The notes: generated by a model not told the origin, from the sequence alone. Shown: positions 11,889-24,146, counted from the first letter of the stretch. The stretch is 64,000 nucleotides of DNA from Allolobophora icterica (GCA_963556255.1 OY744608.1:29679783-29743782); one strand, 5' to 3'. Numbers and translations: made by a program.

Positions 11889-12764
11889 TATCCAATATTG
11901 CAAAGTAGTTAGCAACTTAGTTCATTTCTCAGACGTGAAACAGGTAGGCAGAAAACTACAAAATCGTTGGCTTCCAGTTCGATCTGATTCTAAAACTTCT
12001 ATAGCGTTGTTGCCTCTAAACAAAATCGCAATCCAAAGGACAGAGCCACGCAGTCGAGATCCGTATACGACCCACGGCTCCGAAAAATTGGCTACAGGAA
12101 ATAAACTGTTTCAAACAGATGAGATTTCACTCCTGACTTGAACGACACCACTGAACTGGCAAAGTGGACATGACATGGCAATGAATTCCAGAGCCGAGAG
12201 AGCAGGCGATAAAGATCGAAAACCCAGTAGGCCTACTGGTATGGTTCGGAGTAGGCCTACAATAAGAGTGAGCGAGTGAGCCATTTGTGAGCCTGGGGTG
12301 AGCAAACACAAGAGCTAAGTTTTCATTGTAATTAAGGATTTATATAGCGCTTAGACAACCTATTCCAAACAGTTGGACCGACCACGGCGAAGCTCCTGTT
12401 CTGCGCTGTGGAAGTTCAGGCCGAGGAAACGACCATGTCACCCTGTGCAGTCAGACCGTGTAGAAACTAAATCTACAGTCTTAAGACGAGTAGAAATGTT
12501 TAAACGTAACCAATAGGTTACAGAGTACATTACACGACACTCAGCGACTCAACTTTTCAAGGCGCTCATAGAGAATATTTTCTAAGAAGCGGGAAGCGAC
12601 CCCTCCTCACCCAAGGCAGCATCTTAGAACAAATAAAACGACAAAAGTTCATCCACGAAGTCATTATAATTTGAAAAATCATGGTAGAACATCAAGTTCA
12701 CATACGGTGAAGATGGTGAAGACAGTAGCATGGCTGTCGAATTCTTTTACGGAAAAAGACAATA

Positions 12765-12836
<72 letters not shown>

Positions 12837-13330
12837 ATTGTCTATCGAAATGAGACGCTAATTTGCAATGCACAGCAGCCATGCGTCGTAAACTTATTTC
12901 CGGTTTTACATTTTGAACCTTTCGCGAGTTTTGTCGACCTGTCTCAAACACTGAGTGTCGGGACTTGACCAGCGAGACCTCAACAGACGAGACCGAGGTG
13001 TTCTATCCCGAGACCGAGACAAGATCCGAAATGTCTTGCACCGTGACTGAGACGAGACCGAAAAAGAAGCGTTGGGTACGTCTCAAGAATCAAGACTGTC
13101 CATGGAGACCGATACGTCGAGAGCGAGATTGTATCCCTGGGTAGAGATTGATCCTGTTCTAGTACTCCAATTATGGACACAGTATAGAATTAATTTCCCC
13201 AGCAGCCCGTATACGACAATATTCCCACCTGGGCCTCATATGTTCTACCATATGAGACATATTTGGACGACTTACGAAGCCCCTATAGGCATTGTCATTT
13301 GGTCTTCGTATGTCCTATATATATGCTATA
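11889..13330. other. Non-coding stretch with a (TTG)n microsatellite
   Basis: A pure TTG run occupies 12768-12837. A second GAGACC-rich patch lies at 12960-13140. Segment 12330-12480 resembles the 3' region of CR1-type LINEs (TTTATATAGCGCTTA). No host gene is seen. Confidence 0.5.
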
Positions 13331-13965
13331 CACTGTGTCCACGATAAAGTAGAACACTGCTGTTTCTACCAATATCTTCAATATTTGTGAAGTGATGTAT
13401 GAAATATTTTGTACACCGTAACTCCGCCCAATTTGACGTGGGTCAGTGAATTGTCATAACATTTGGTTGAAAACAGCGGTTTTGTTGAGTTCAGCGGTCA
13501 CAGTTGATGTTCGAAGTGCTCGCCTTCAGCGCGCACACAGGCTCGGAGTCGCTGACGCCACTCATTGACAGCGCCATACCCCTTCGTCTCTCTCAACTCC
13601 TTGATTAAAATCTTGTCCTTTGCGCTGAAAACCATTTCTTTACAACCAACTACTGTTACGTAAAACAGGTCTCGTAGTGTAACTGTTTTCTAAAATGACG
13701 CTTATAAACAACAGCCTATGTATCCCCTGCGGTAGCCAGAAAAATGAAGTAATTCTATGCGTTTTACTGTTCGGTAACTTGGTTTCTGAACCACCCAATT
13801 TCAAAAGGGTATATCCTCGTAACCGTTGCATCAATTGTCATAATATTTGCAGGGTATGGATAGAATAGACTGAAGTTCATGTACACCAAATTTAGTACTT
13901 ATAATACTACAATTGACCAAGATATTTAACAAAGTCTAGTGTACTACTTTATCGTGGACACAGTG
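13331..13965 (-). mobile_element. Tc1/mariner relic with TA target duplication
   Basis: Inverted ends CACTGTGTCCACGATAAAGT (13331 inward, and its complement ending at 13965) match exactly over at least 20 bases. TA flanks both sides (13329-13330 and 13966-13967). On the minus strand, about 13620-13510 reads LRACVRAEGEHFEHQL followed by a stop, which is the usual C-terminus of a mariner transposase. The rest of the transposase is missing, so this 635-bp copy is an internal-deletion derivative. Confidence 0.85.
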
Positions 13966-14043
13966 TATATATATATGACGTTGCTAGTTGGAGGAGCTTG
14001 ACACATGCATGAACGGTAGTTGGAACCCTCAGGTTGAGGGGTC

Positions 14044-14045
<2 letters not shown>

Positions 14046-14119
<74 letters not shown>
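14046..14119. repeat. (TA)n microsatellite
   Basis: Pure TA dinucleotides. Confidence 0.95.
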
Positions 14120-14121
<2 letters not shown>

Positions 14122-14601
14122 CGGACCTTGGAACGACCTCAGGGTTTGGCCAATGCTGCTCCGTGGGCTCGCCGCGCCGGGTTGCGAGCTGCTCCTCTCC
14201 CCATTCACTTTTCTCCTACTTATACTTTCCTCATAGGACTGATAGCATAGTGTCTTGCGATAGTCCTATTTTCAGTTTCTTTGTTTTATTTTGTTGACGT
14301 TTAGTTAAGTTTATATTAATGATTAGATAAGTTTAAAATTTGATCTATTTTGCTTCGCTCATGCTTCCTCACCAGACCTCAACTATCTACTCCCTCTGGC
14401 TTCCCATGACTTGACAGTCATATGACTTACGTTCTGCACTACTATAGGTGTCCCTGCCTAGCGGGAGTTACCTCCCTTTATAGGGCCACCTTTTGCTCTA
14501 TCTTAGACAGAACTACAATCCGACTACTTATAATTTGTTATATAACATGTTTTGTTTTGTTTTGTTTTGGTGGAAGCAATAAAATGATTTGATTTGATTT
14601 G

Positions 14602-14606
<5 letters not shown>
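14120..14606 (+). mobile_element. Probable LINE 3' UTR with (TTGAT)n tail
   Basis: The segment has no open frame. It ends GGTGGAAGCAATAAAATGAT followed by TTGATTTGATTTGATT, the arrangement of a non-LTR element 3' end with an AATAAA-like signal and short repeat tail. The family is not identified. Confidence 0.45.

Positions 14607-14666
<60 letters not shown>
14607..14666. repeat. (TA)n microsatellite
   Basis: Pure TA run directly after the LINE-like tail. Confidence 0.95.
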
Positions 14667-14668
<2 letters not shown>

Positions 14669-16345
14669 TCCTTGATGTATGCATCAAGGAGCATAATCTC
14701 AACATAAGATGCATAACTTAGGCCTACATGTAGATAATTTTTTAGATAAAACGAAGAAAATTATTTGTGAACGCTAATAGCCCAATTGTTGCAGTATATT
14801 CAGATTTGAAATAATTCAGCAATTAAAACGTTAACCTTTACACTTTACTAATCTTTAAAAGTCGAATAAAATAGGCAGGTCATAAGGCAGGTTGAGAGTA
14901 AAATAGGCAGGTCAAATGACCTGCCGCGACCCAAGGTAGCGCCGCCACTAGATATGCCGCGATCGAGTTCAATGACTGAATATAGGCCTACGTCGTCTGC
15001 AGGTGAAGGTTAACGCTTACTTAACGCGTAAGATGTAGGCCCTACTCGACTTTTACACATGTTTAAATATAAACAGATTATTGTTGCGATATTGACAGCC
15101 GCTTAATTAATTGTCGAGACTTCCACCCTTCAGTTCGGGCGCTACGGATTTCAGTGCTATGGCCGCGAACGTGGAACTATACTGTCAACAAAATATGGCC
15201 GAAGTGCTAAATACGCCTGGCTCCGGCTCCCATGGTGGTCATCAGTCCACAACGAAACAGTTTTTGTCCTAACACCGACTGGGTGTAAGGACAGAATGAG
15301 AATGAGCCAGTGGTGGCTCCAGGGGGTTCGAGATGTGGTCGGTCAAGCGTCTCTTAGGCGGTGCCATCGTCAAAGCGCCCCTCGCTCCCTGGGGTCCTTG
15401 GAATTCGCCCGGAGTCTCCTGGCGCTTTGTTTATGAAGCCAAGAACATGGCCAGGGGGGCCGACTGCATAAAAGGCAATGCCCATAAGGATTACTGCTTT
15501 GTCGGTCGAATGCACTGTGATTCAACGAAAGCGGAAATCGCTAAACTTTCTAGAGAATGCAGGTGTCAGGGACGCCCAATGCTCTACAAAGATATTAGAC
15601 CTATGTCCTAGCGAGAATCTCTATGGCCGAAAGGAGCGGATCGACGTACGGGACTGATACTTCAAAAAGAAAGTAAACAACTGTGTTATGGAAGAGGAAT
15701 TAAAGCAGTGGACAAGACATATGCTGTATGTCATGGCATTCATGCGCTGCAGAACTTGTGTAAACCCACCACATTGTAACCAAGAACGCTGCAGGGCTGC
15801 CATGGCTCCGACCTACACAAACGACCTAAATCTAATTAACAACCAGTTCTCGTATTATGGTGCATCAGGAATGAAAGATATTACACAAGCAAGAACTACA
15901 GCCTGCACAACAGACCCTATGGAACCTTATGGACAACCTTCATGCGGAATACTAGTCTAAATAAGTTGTTAATATTTAAATATTCTATTATTAGAATAAG
16001 TTGTTATGCGAATAGCACGACTATGAATGATAGCCTACAATACCGTATCACAGCCGTAAAATGTAGATAGACCTATTGTCCGACTGGCTCTGGGTCCAAT
16101 AATTGACCTTAAGCCAATGAGGGGGTTGAGAAATTGCAATGAGCTACGTATGGTTATGCAAAGGCCTATCAAGGTTTTAGTGATTGCGTTCTGGATTAGT
16201 TGAAGACGTTTCATATGAGTACCATTATAAACAGTAACTTGCAACTATAGGCCATAGTGGGTCTACGTGTACTCGATCATTAGCTGTGTCAAGATCCTGG
16301 GCTCACACAATCATGTTGAAACTATTTGATGAATGCGAAAAGGAA
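14667..16345. other. Unassigned stretch with two uncharacterised open frames
   Basis: Open frames at 15333-15611 (+, 92 codons) and 15688-15960 (+, 90 codons, six cysteines) resemble nothing I recognise and could be chance or TE-derived. A perfect inverted repeat GGCAGGTCA-AA-TGACCTGCC lies at 14910-14929. I do not call genes here. Confidence 0.35.
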
Positions 16346-16349
16346 GTAT

Positions 16350-16480
16350 ACTCATCTCAAGTTCTCCAACGGAGCCATATCCAACACTGCACCACGACTC
16401 TCGAACGATCTTCCTCCGAATTTCGCAAATCCTTGGTTCCTCCATCATCACTGCTGACATAACCATCGAACCCCCGTCTA
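16350..16480 (+). mobile_element. CR1-like LINE fragment
   Basis: CTCATCTCAAGTTCTCCAAC and the following text, up to TCCTCCATCATCA, match the copy inside the hAT element (6384-6490). The match covers only the LWNDLPP-type region near the ORF2 C-terminus. Confidence 0.6.
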
Positions 16481-16890
16481 TCTCCGACCATGGTCTTCTC
16501 CTCTTCACAGTACCACTCGGCCCACTCCTATGCGCCTAGCCTATCATCGCCCTCCGTCTCTCCCATTGGCTGGAGGCACCTCGACCGGCAGGTTCTCCGT
16601 GCTGGTATCCTCAGCAGCCCTCTCTATAGGAATTTCTCGGCTCTCGCAGATCGCCCGACCGACATTGCCGTATGATACGTGGGAATGTTAGACTCTTGGT
16701 TATACCAGGCTGAGGACGTCGGCAATCGTCGCCCAGAGCCGGCGTGGGTTTCCCTTTTTGCCGATCTATCAACGAGTCCCAATATGAAGTCTCCTTTAGC
16801 TGGCACTCGCGATGCATATCCCGAAGGTGGTTAATACAGGTAAGCTGCTCAGATGGAGCATGTGTGCCGCGCTCTCTACGCTCTAAGAGT

Positions 16891-17675
16891 CTAGGTATGC
16901 GGACGTTTGGTCAAAGGACGGTTGGTCAACGGACGGTTGATCACGGACGATTGGTCAAAGGACGATTGGTCAGGCGGACTGTTCGTCAAGGGGACTGTTG
17001 ATCAAGGGTCCTTTCGTCAAGAGGACGGTTGATCAAAAAATCGTCAATCATTGAAAATAAATTATAAAATAGATAGGCATTGTTATTCCTCAAAATAATA
17101 CACTTTAATGTAGTAGTTTTTATATCAAATGTAGTCAAATAGTTAAAACACGAAGGTACCTAATTGTGAGACAAATGTTATATGTATATTAGCACGTTCG
17201 CTCTTCCATATCCCCAACAGCACGTCTGACTTTTCCGACCAAGTCACTGTATTTCTTGGTACCAATTTCCTGGACTCCAGTTGCGCCTTGCGAGAACGCC
17301 CCCTTATGCTCCTGACAATCCTTTCCCCAGCCCTTCGATCAACAACCACATCGTTGGACAACATAGTTGGATGACTGCACATGAGCAGCGAGTGGATTCC
17401 GCGGTTCGTCTGTCTAGGGATAATTAGTGGTCGTCGATTTCAAAGGGTTATCGTATATCTGTGCCAGTGCAGTTGTTTGTACTGATAAGAGAAGCGACAT
17501 ATTTTAAAAGCGTCTCCAATATATAAAATTAAAATTTCTGATCAACCGTCCTCTTGACGAAAGGACCCTTGATCAACAGTTCCCTTGACGAACAGTCCGC
17601 TTGACCAATCGTCCGTTGACCAATCGTCCGTGACCAATCGTCCGTTGACCAATCGTCCGTTGACCAAACGTCCTA
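16891..17675. mobile_element. Foldback element with long repeated arms
   Basis: The left arm (16891-17033) and right arm (17539-17675) are inverted copies of each other over about 140 bp. Both run from CTAGG...GACGTTTGGTCAA inward to AAGAGGACGGTTGATCA. Each arm is built of units such as GGACGATTGGTCAAC, about 15 bp. The 505-bp centre has one minus-strand open frame (17143-17382) with no known motif. I could not settle a target duplication. Long arms made of short tandem units are the hallmark of foldback transposons. Confidence 0.8.
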
Positions 17676-17808
17676 GAACCCTCAGCCTCTCTCCTGCCCG
17701 ATGCCCTCTGCCTCAGACTCCATTCATGGCGGACGATTAAACAAACTTTGTACAGGCCAAAATCGACTCTATTCGTAAATCTACGGAAAATGCATCCCTC
17801 CTTCCTTC

Positions 17809-18813
17809 TATACCCCGTTATCGATCGAGTCGAACTGCTACGATCGACTTGGCTCGGCCGACGATCGACTCGATCGACTTTGTCGACTAGTCGACCTCTC
17901 GTCGACTCGATCGACTTGGCAAATAAACGATCGACTTGGTCGACTTTGTCGACTTGGACTGTATCTCTGGGCCAGAGGCCCGGAGCCATGGCGCCAAAGG
18001 TGCCAATTCTCATACAAGTTTTGGCTTTGTAGCGCCGAGGGCCCGAGGCATATAGGCATGCTCACACAACTTTTGGCTGGCGCTCTGTATTTGATGCTTG
18101 CTAAAGTAGTTATTGACTTATTGTGCTATAGACGCGTTTCATTTCATGAATATATATGCCTAGTATAATAAACTTTTCCACCGACTGAAAAAAATGACAA
18201 AATATTCTTATTGGTTATATCGGATATAATGTATAATTCTATCCATCTTAGGTCTGTACTTTGCCTGAGGTTAGCTCACGCAACTATTAAACACTTTCTG
18301 AGCCACTGCTCTTGGCCAAAGTCGAAGCATTGAGTCCCGTCCTAACATACAGACATTCGAACGTTTTGAGATCGTCGTTACTGACTGCCATGATGTAAAA
18401 GTAACAACTTTTTTTACATCATGCTGACTACAGAGCTGAAATTTCCTGAAACTAGCGCATTTTTAACATTTTCAAAGTAAAACTGTGGAAAAAGTATCTG
18501 CAGCTTCCGCTATACGAATTCACGATGAGGCTCATAGTTTGCACTGAACTTCAAATCAGGTTAATACGGTAGTTGTGCGTTTACAAAGCATTACGTCATC
18601 GCAACATGTGAGGCATTTGTGAAGTAGCAGCAAAAAATAGTCAGAAAATATTTCGTAGTCGAGTCAAGTCGAGGAAACAACGATCGACTCGACTTGTCAA
18701 AACATATGATCGACTCGACTTGCAAGTCGATCGAGTCGAAGATTTTTCGACCGACTCGACTTGGCCGAGTTTCGATCGACTTGATTGACTGACTCGATCG
18801 ATCACGGGGTATA
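17809..18813. mobile_element. hAT-like element with GATCGACT subterminal repeats
   Basis: The ends TATACCCCGTTATCGATCGA and its near-exact inverted counterpart (to 18813) are flanked by an identical octamer CTTCCTTC (17801-17808 and 18814-18821). Both subterminal regions (17820-17960 and 18655-18805) are packed with CGATCGACTCGACTTG-type words in both orientations. I see no transposase, so the 1005-bp element is non-autonomous. The 8-bp duplication favours hAT, but the TATACCCC ends are unusual. Confidence 0.8.
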
Positions 18814-19620
18814 CTTCCTTCCCTTTGTACCACAGCTATCCTCTCGCCAGGGAAGCCTCTTCAGCCGGCTGCTGTCCGTCAGCTTATATTGGATTCTTCC
18901 TTGAAGTCGTGTGAATTCGACTTACTTCTGCATTTTTAGGCAAGAACTTAGATGAATATATTGACTCCGTTTTCTGGTATTATTATTATGTAATTCTTCC
19001 CTCGCTCAAGGCTGCGTCCCGGCACTGCACAAAAGGGCTGTGGTTTCCTCTCCATCAAGCGACAAAGGCCTTGGTCCTGGCTCTCCTTCAAATTTCCGTC
19101 CCATCTCAAAACTCTCTTTCCTTTCAAAGCTTCTTGATAAAATAATGAGTCTCCTGTCATCTGGTCCATTAACTTGACTTTAACTTTTCCTCTTCAGTCT
19201 GGTTTCAGGAAATTTCACTCAACGGAATCGCTTACACTGCGCCTTCCAGCTGAAGTATTTCACGCCTTCGACTGTGGCCAGGTCACTTTACTTGCTCTTT
19301 ATGACATAAGTGCTGCCTTTGATAATGTGGACCATGTCACCTTCTTAGACCGGCTCTCTAAATGTTTTGGGATTGTTGACTCTGCTCTTCTTTGGTTTCG
19401 CTCATTCCCTACTGTGTTGTTTTTGGACTCACCCGCTTCGCTTGGACCCACATTCCGCATGGTTTACCCCTGGGCTCTGTCCTAGCCTCCCTCTTGTTCA
19501 TTTTTTATACCGCGGATCTAGCGGAGGTTCTGGGTCCACTGGGTGTTTCGTCCCACCAATATGCTGACGACACGCAAGCCTATACCTTCATGGCAGCCAC
19601 TTCAGCGGTTTATGGTTGAA

Positions 19621-19928
19621 CGCATATTATAACAATAATATTATAATAATATTCCTTTACTAAATTCAAACTGACAAGTACGCAATAAGATTACAGTACA
19701 CGACATAGTAGCAAAAGATGATAACAAGTTTAACAGGAGTCAATTTAACTGTATGGCAGCCTGCAAGGCGCCCATCCGTCCAACTGCTCATTGTACAGTC
19801 ACCCCAGGGAGCATAGGGACTGAAAAGGCTGAGTCAACCTTTATGGGGCTAGCAGGTAGCGAACCCGCGTCCTTCTGCTCTTCGTGCCAGCGTGTTACCA
19901 TTCAACCATCTCCCCGCCCCATAGGCTT
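19621..19928 (-). mobile_element. tRNA-derived SINE inserted in the LINE
   Basis: On the minus strand the head reads like a tRNA: box A TGGTTGAATGG (19898-19908) and box B GGTTCGCTACC (19855-19865). A body ending CTTGTCAGTTTGAATTTAGT follows, with an ATT-rich tail at about 19622-19660. The body and tail match the plus-strand copy at 54143-54369. It interrupts the LINE reverse transcriptase just after YADD. Confidence 0.75.
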
Positions 19929-21009
19929 CATCTGCCCTAGATCTCTGGTTGTCCTTAAACCGTCTTCACCTTAACCAGGATAAGACCCAGCACATTTGGC
20001 TCGGTAATCGGATACAGCTCTCCAGGATTGATGCTAAGTCCCTTAGTTTCCCAATGTGCACTTCTTCTCCTCTGTCCGTGATCTTGGATTCATTCTAGAC
20101 CATGCCCTCTCTCTATCTGATCATGCAAATAGTGTCTCTCTTTCGTGCTTTTACTACTTACGCCAGTTCCTCGCCATCCGCCATTCCCTCCCTCTGCATG
20201 CGATCACGACTTTGGTTCATGCTCTGATCTGCACTGGCATAGATTAAGGGAATGTGGTTTAGATTTGTCTCTCCTCTGCTAATGCATCCAAGCTTCAGTC
20301 CATCCTTAATGCTGCCGCTCGTCTTATCGGTGGCATCACGAAGTTTGCCCATATCTCTTCCTTCATCCGAGACTCCCTTCACTGGCTTCCTATCCACCAA
20401 CGCCTCCAATTTGTTGGCTCTGGTGCGCTGTTTCTCATGGCCTATTGTACTCCGGTTTCCAGCTTGCCTGGTCGGGTCTCCCTCCAATCCTCTGCTCGTG
20501 GCCACTTGTTGGTTTCTAGGACGTGCACTGCTACGGCCCAGTCTGGGAGTGGGAGTCATGCTGTTGTCGGCACCTCCAGCTGTAACCGCTTGCCTCAGGC
20601 TCTTAATTAGGCTTACCTCCACACTCTCCCTCCTGCACAGTTCCGTAAGCGCCTGAAAACCTTTTTATCTGTCACTGAAGACAATGACCAAAGTCTGGAG
20701 CGCCTCTGACTTTGACTTACAATTTTTGCCACTCGCTCGCCATCATACGCGTCGATTAGGCTATCTCTCACCCCAAGCTAGCTTTACACTCAAAACTAGT
20801 CTTACCTTTTCAAGAATTCCTACTCTGACTCATCAGCTGATTCTCCGCCTTCTACTTTTTCTCGACCTAAAATGTCATGACACTCGCCTTAACAGCTGCT
20901 CTGCCACCGATCTTGATCTTGAAACCGGACTCGATCGGACCTCCTTTGATTATCCTCTGGAAAACTCATCTGATTTGACGCAGGGCTCGTGAAAAGCTGT
21001 TGCTCTGAG

Positions 21010-21247
21010 CATGGGCGATTGGGCGGCGATCCCTGGGGGTGGAGGGGGACAAGACCCCACCATGAAGAGTGGGGGGACACGCCATACATTCGACCCCCAA
21101 ATTTTGAAGAAACACCCAAAAAAGGTCAACAGTTCATGCGCGAAAAAAGTTTTTGACCTTTTTTACAAGATCAGTACAAAACTCTTTTTTTACCAGATCA
21201 GTTCTAAAGTGTCCCCCCCCATCTGTCAAACAAGATCGCCGCCACTG
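21010..21247. mobile_element. MITE copy B (GGCGGCGATC family) with 8-bp duplication
   Basis: The element runs from CATGGGCGATTGGGCGGCGA to CAAGATCGCCGCCACTG. The octamer GCTCTGAG sits exactly outside both ends (21002-21009, 21248-21255). Internal blocks match copies A and C. It is inserted in the 3' part of the LINE at 18900-21310, which dates it as younger than that insertion. Confidence 0.85.
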
Positions 21248-21479
21248 GCTCTGAGCTTGGCTTTCGAGTGGCGCTTAATAAGTTTGGGGTTTACGATTAC
21301 GATTAGTATTTTGCATTTGGAATGAAATTTTGTGAAACGGTCCTCTTGCATCATGGTTGGAAACTATGTATAACTACTCTTTTCGTCATTATAATACTTT
21401 TCAGTGTTTTTGATACGTTAATTTCGCCTCCTGCATTTATTTGCTGGTGAAGCATATTATTTCGTTCTATAAGCTAAGG

Positions 21480-22723
21480 TAGGATTGCCACCCGTCCCAA
21501 TTTTGTCGGGACCGTCCCGATTTCGAGGTAAATGTCCCGCGTCCCTTTAGGCCTACTTGACTAGTCGGGACAGTCAAATGTCCCTACTTTCAAATGTGTG
21601 GTAATTTTTTTCCCGAACTAACAAAATTTTGTGGCTTAAAAGACGTTACCCGTACCGGTACTATATTTGTTCAACACCAATATAACTTGATAACGCCGGC
21701 GAAGTGAAATATAATAAATATGGCGTAAACTTTGATGAAGGATGAACAGTTAGCAGGCTAGCTGTCCTTTTCTGTTCTGTTCTGCAAATTCTATTAAATT
21801 TCATTTTTTTATGATTTGGTCCGGTATAGAATGACATGTGAGGAGTTCTACAACTTTGTTTTAGGACAGAAACTGTTGATGAAAACTGTAAGGTGTAATT
21901 TAAAATGCAGCTTTAAATCAAAATCATGATCATCGCATAACTAAACTGCTTTAAAACTTAATCTGATCGACAGAATATGCATTTGTTCTTAAAGTTAAAC
22001 TATTTTAAAAATCTCAGTAAAAAATTGCAGTAATCAATGCTGGAAATGAACCATATATAATGTAATAAAAATTATAAATATATATTCTACCTTACTTTAA
22101 TAATGACATTTAAACATTTCTTGACAATGTCACAGTGTTCAAAATCATAAATCTTAATCGTTTTGTTTAAATCGTTGTTACTATCCCAAAACATTACTTG
22201 TTTGCGCGATTTGCGCCTCTGGTCCCAATTAGGGGTCCACCGGAAATCGCCTCGGACATTTACCTCGGCCGGAAATCCTGTTTCCGGAAGTATTCGCCTC
22301 GGCAAATACTGTAGACGCAAATAGTTGCAAACAATTTTTTCTTTCAAAAGAAATTTTTTTCTTTCAAAACTTATTCAATAAACTTACCTATATAAAATTA
22401 TAAATGTTCAGCCTTAAAACAATTACACAGAAAACTTCACAACTGCACAGAAATGACTACAATTCAAATTGTATTAGTCACTTATTTCAAGTACACAAAT
22501 TTATGTCGATAATTTTTTATTACATGATAAATGTGAAGCTTCGCATATGGAACAAATGGTACCCGGTTCGTTTCTGGATCCGGCAAATAGTACTTCCAAA
22601 TACTCGGATTCGGTACTCAGTGGAAAATGTCTTTCCGGTGGACCCCTAGTCCCAATTGTGCTTAAAATTTGGGTGCCCCAAAATTGCGTCCAGACTTCGT
22701 AGTTTGGAAAGGTGGCAACCCTA
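21480..22723. mobile_element. Older DNA element with GGRTTGCCACC termini
   Basis: The left end TAGGATTGCCACCCGTCCCA is mirrored at the right end by GGTGGCAACCCTA (to 22723). CTAAGG occurs at both borders, but no clean 8-bp duplication is visible. The terminal words recall hAT families of other animals. The inside is AT-rich, lacks a transposase and contains a younger MITE at 22230-22648. Confidence 0.6.
22230..22648. mobile_element. hAT-type MITE nested in the older element
   Basis: Perfect 17-bp inverted ends TAGGGGTCCACCGGAAA / TTTCCGGTGGACCCCTA are flanked by the identical octamer GTCCCAAT (22222-22229 and 22649-22656). Length is 419 bp with no coding capacity. Confidence 0.88.
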
Positions 22724-24146
22724 AGGAATCTATAGGACCTACATAGTATTTAAGTAATAACTATATATATGGCTTTTATATGCATATATATATATATTTG
22801 TATATAATTATATCAATCTTTTATTTCTCCAACTATTGCCTTCAGTTTGTAATCTCATCTCTAGGCCCTTATTACGGTTACTGACGAAGGCAGTTTAAGC
22901 TAACTTATTTGGAATTTTTTAATTCAGCGAAACTTATCCATGCAGGTTATCTATGCAATCATGTGCTGATTTCAAGATCGTACTGTTTTCCGTAATTGTT
23001 TGCAGTCTGTGCGAAATTATATGAACTACAGTTCTGTCATAAAGTATAGAAATAGCCCCTTTAAAAAAATAAACCTTATCACTTTTAGTGCAGTGACTTA
23101 AAGTAACAAAAGGTACACTTTTCGAAGTTTTAGATTTTGTAAATTTTAGCGAAATACAATATTGTATACAATAAGTTTGCAACTTAGCAAACACTTGTAG
23201 ATGTAATCCAGTGAAACAACTATGTGCAGTGCCACTGTGCTTTTATTCTATGGCACTGCACTTGGGTTTCCAAACAGGGTTAGATTTAGCAAGGATCTTG
23301 TTCTTCAAGTTCACAGCTTTTGGGCAGGTTCAAACGTCCAGTGACTCCTCCCCTCTCGATGCTGGGCTTCCTCAAGTTTACTGCATCTATCCACCATCAT
23401 CCAGTCCAGTAGCATCCTTGTAGGCCTTCCTCTCATTATCTTTTCCCCAGTCTTTTCTCTACGATAGTTCTCAGAAGTGAATACCCCCTCTATATTTGAC
23501 CAAACCACTTTCTGTGTCTCTCTTGTAAAGTAGCAATAAGAGACTTTTCCTTGTCCGCCTTATGCAGCATATTTTTGTTTGTTTTATGCTGTTTTATAGC
23601 TAGGATCACGTTTATTAATGTTTCCAATAATTGTATTATCCAGATCTTGAGGTGGCTACTATAGTTTCTTGTCCTGTTTTCCAATTTTTTAAATAAGCAC
23701 AAGGAAACAATCTTATTCAATCATTAATTTGTGTTGCTACACTGCCTATTCCAAACTTTATATCACCATATCTTGGCAGCATAATCAGTCATTTACAAAG
23801 GGTAACAAAACTTTAAAATATCCGTTCAGTGACCTCAGAATTACAGGTGGTAACAGAAAAGTGTTTCTAGTGTTTAAGTCATCTCCTCACCTTGACTGCA
23901 CCACATGCATGCTGTAATATCATCCTTGTGACATCTCTGCATACTTGTAGTTCATGACTTTAGATTTGCAGTTAGGGTTTCATTATTGTTTGTCTTCAGT
24001 TTCCTATTGCATCCATCTTCGTACAATAATTTTATTTTAACAGTTGCGTTTTGTGATTCATGGTAGGTTTGCAATAACGTGGAAAAGCAGTAATAAATTC
24101 CACCTTTAAATAAGTACAACATTTCGACTGTGTTCAAGATATTAAG
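22724..24146. other. AT-rich region upstream of the zinc-finger gene
   Basis: It holds small TA runs (22785-22810) and a weak LINE-like C-terminal relic at 23300-23510 on the minus strand (GRPTRMLLDWMMVDRCSKLEE, like the GRPRREW-type tail of non-LTR ORF2). The promoter or any 5' exon of the zinc-finger gene would lie here. I cannot identify a core promoter. Confidence 0.45.

Larger units (their letters stand above)
18900..21310 (+). mobile_element. CR1-like LINE: RT domain and 3' end, frameshifted
   Basis: The copy encodes, with frameshifts, SNFRPISKLSFLSKLLDKI, QSGFRKFHSTESLT, the palm segment LYDISAAFDNVDH, GSVLASLLFIFYTADLAEVL and the catalytic YADD (19560-19571). It then continues with SVRDLGFILDHALSLSDHAN and later 3' sequence ending GATTACGATTAG near 21300. 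A SINE (19621-19928) separates YADD from the following block and a MITE (21010-21247) sits in the 3' UTR. The stops and insertions make it inactive. Confidence 0.85.

Noticed and set aside
11097..11915. 272-codon minus-strand frame
   Set aside because: It reads the Helitron hairpin array and triplet repeats. The repeat explains its openness, and it extends past the Helitron end.
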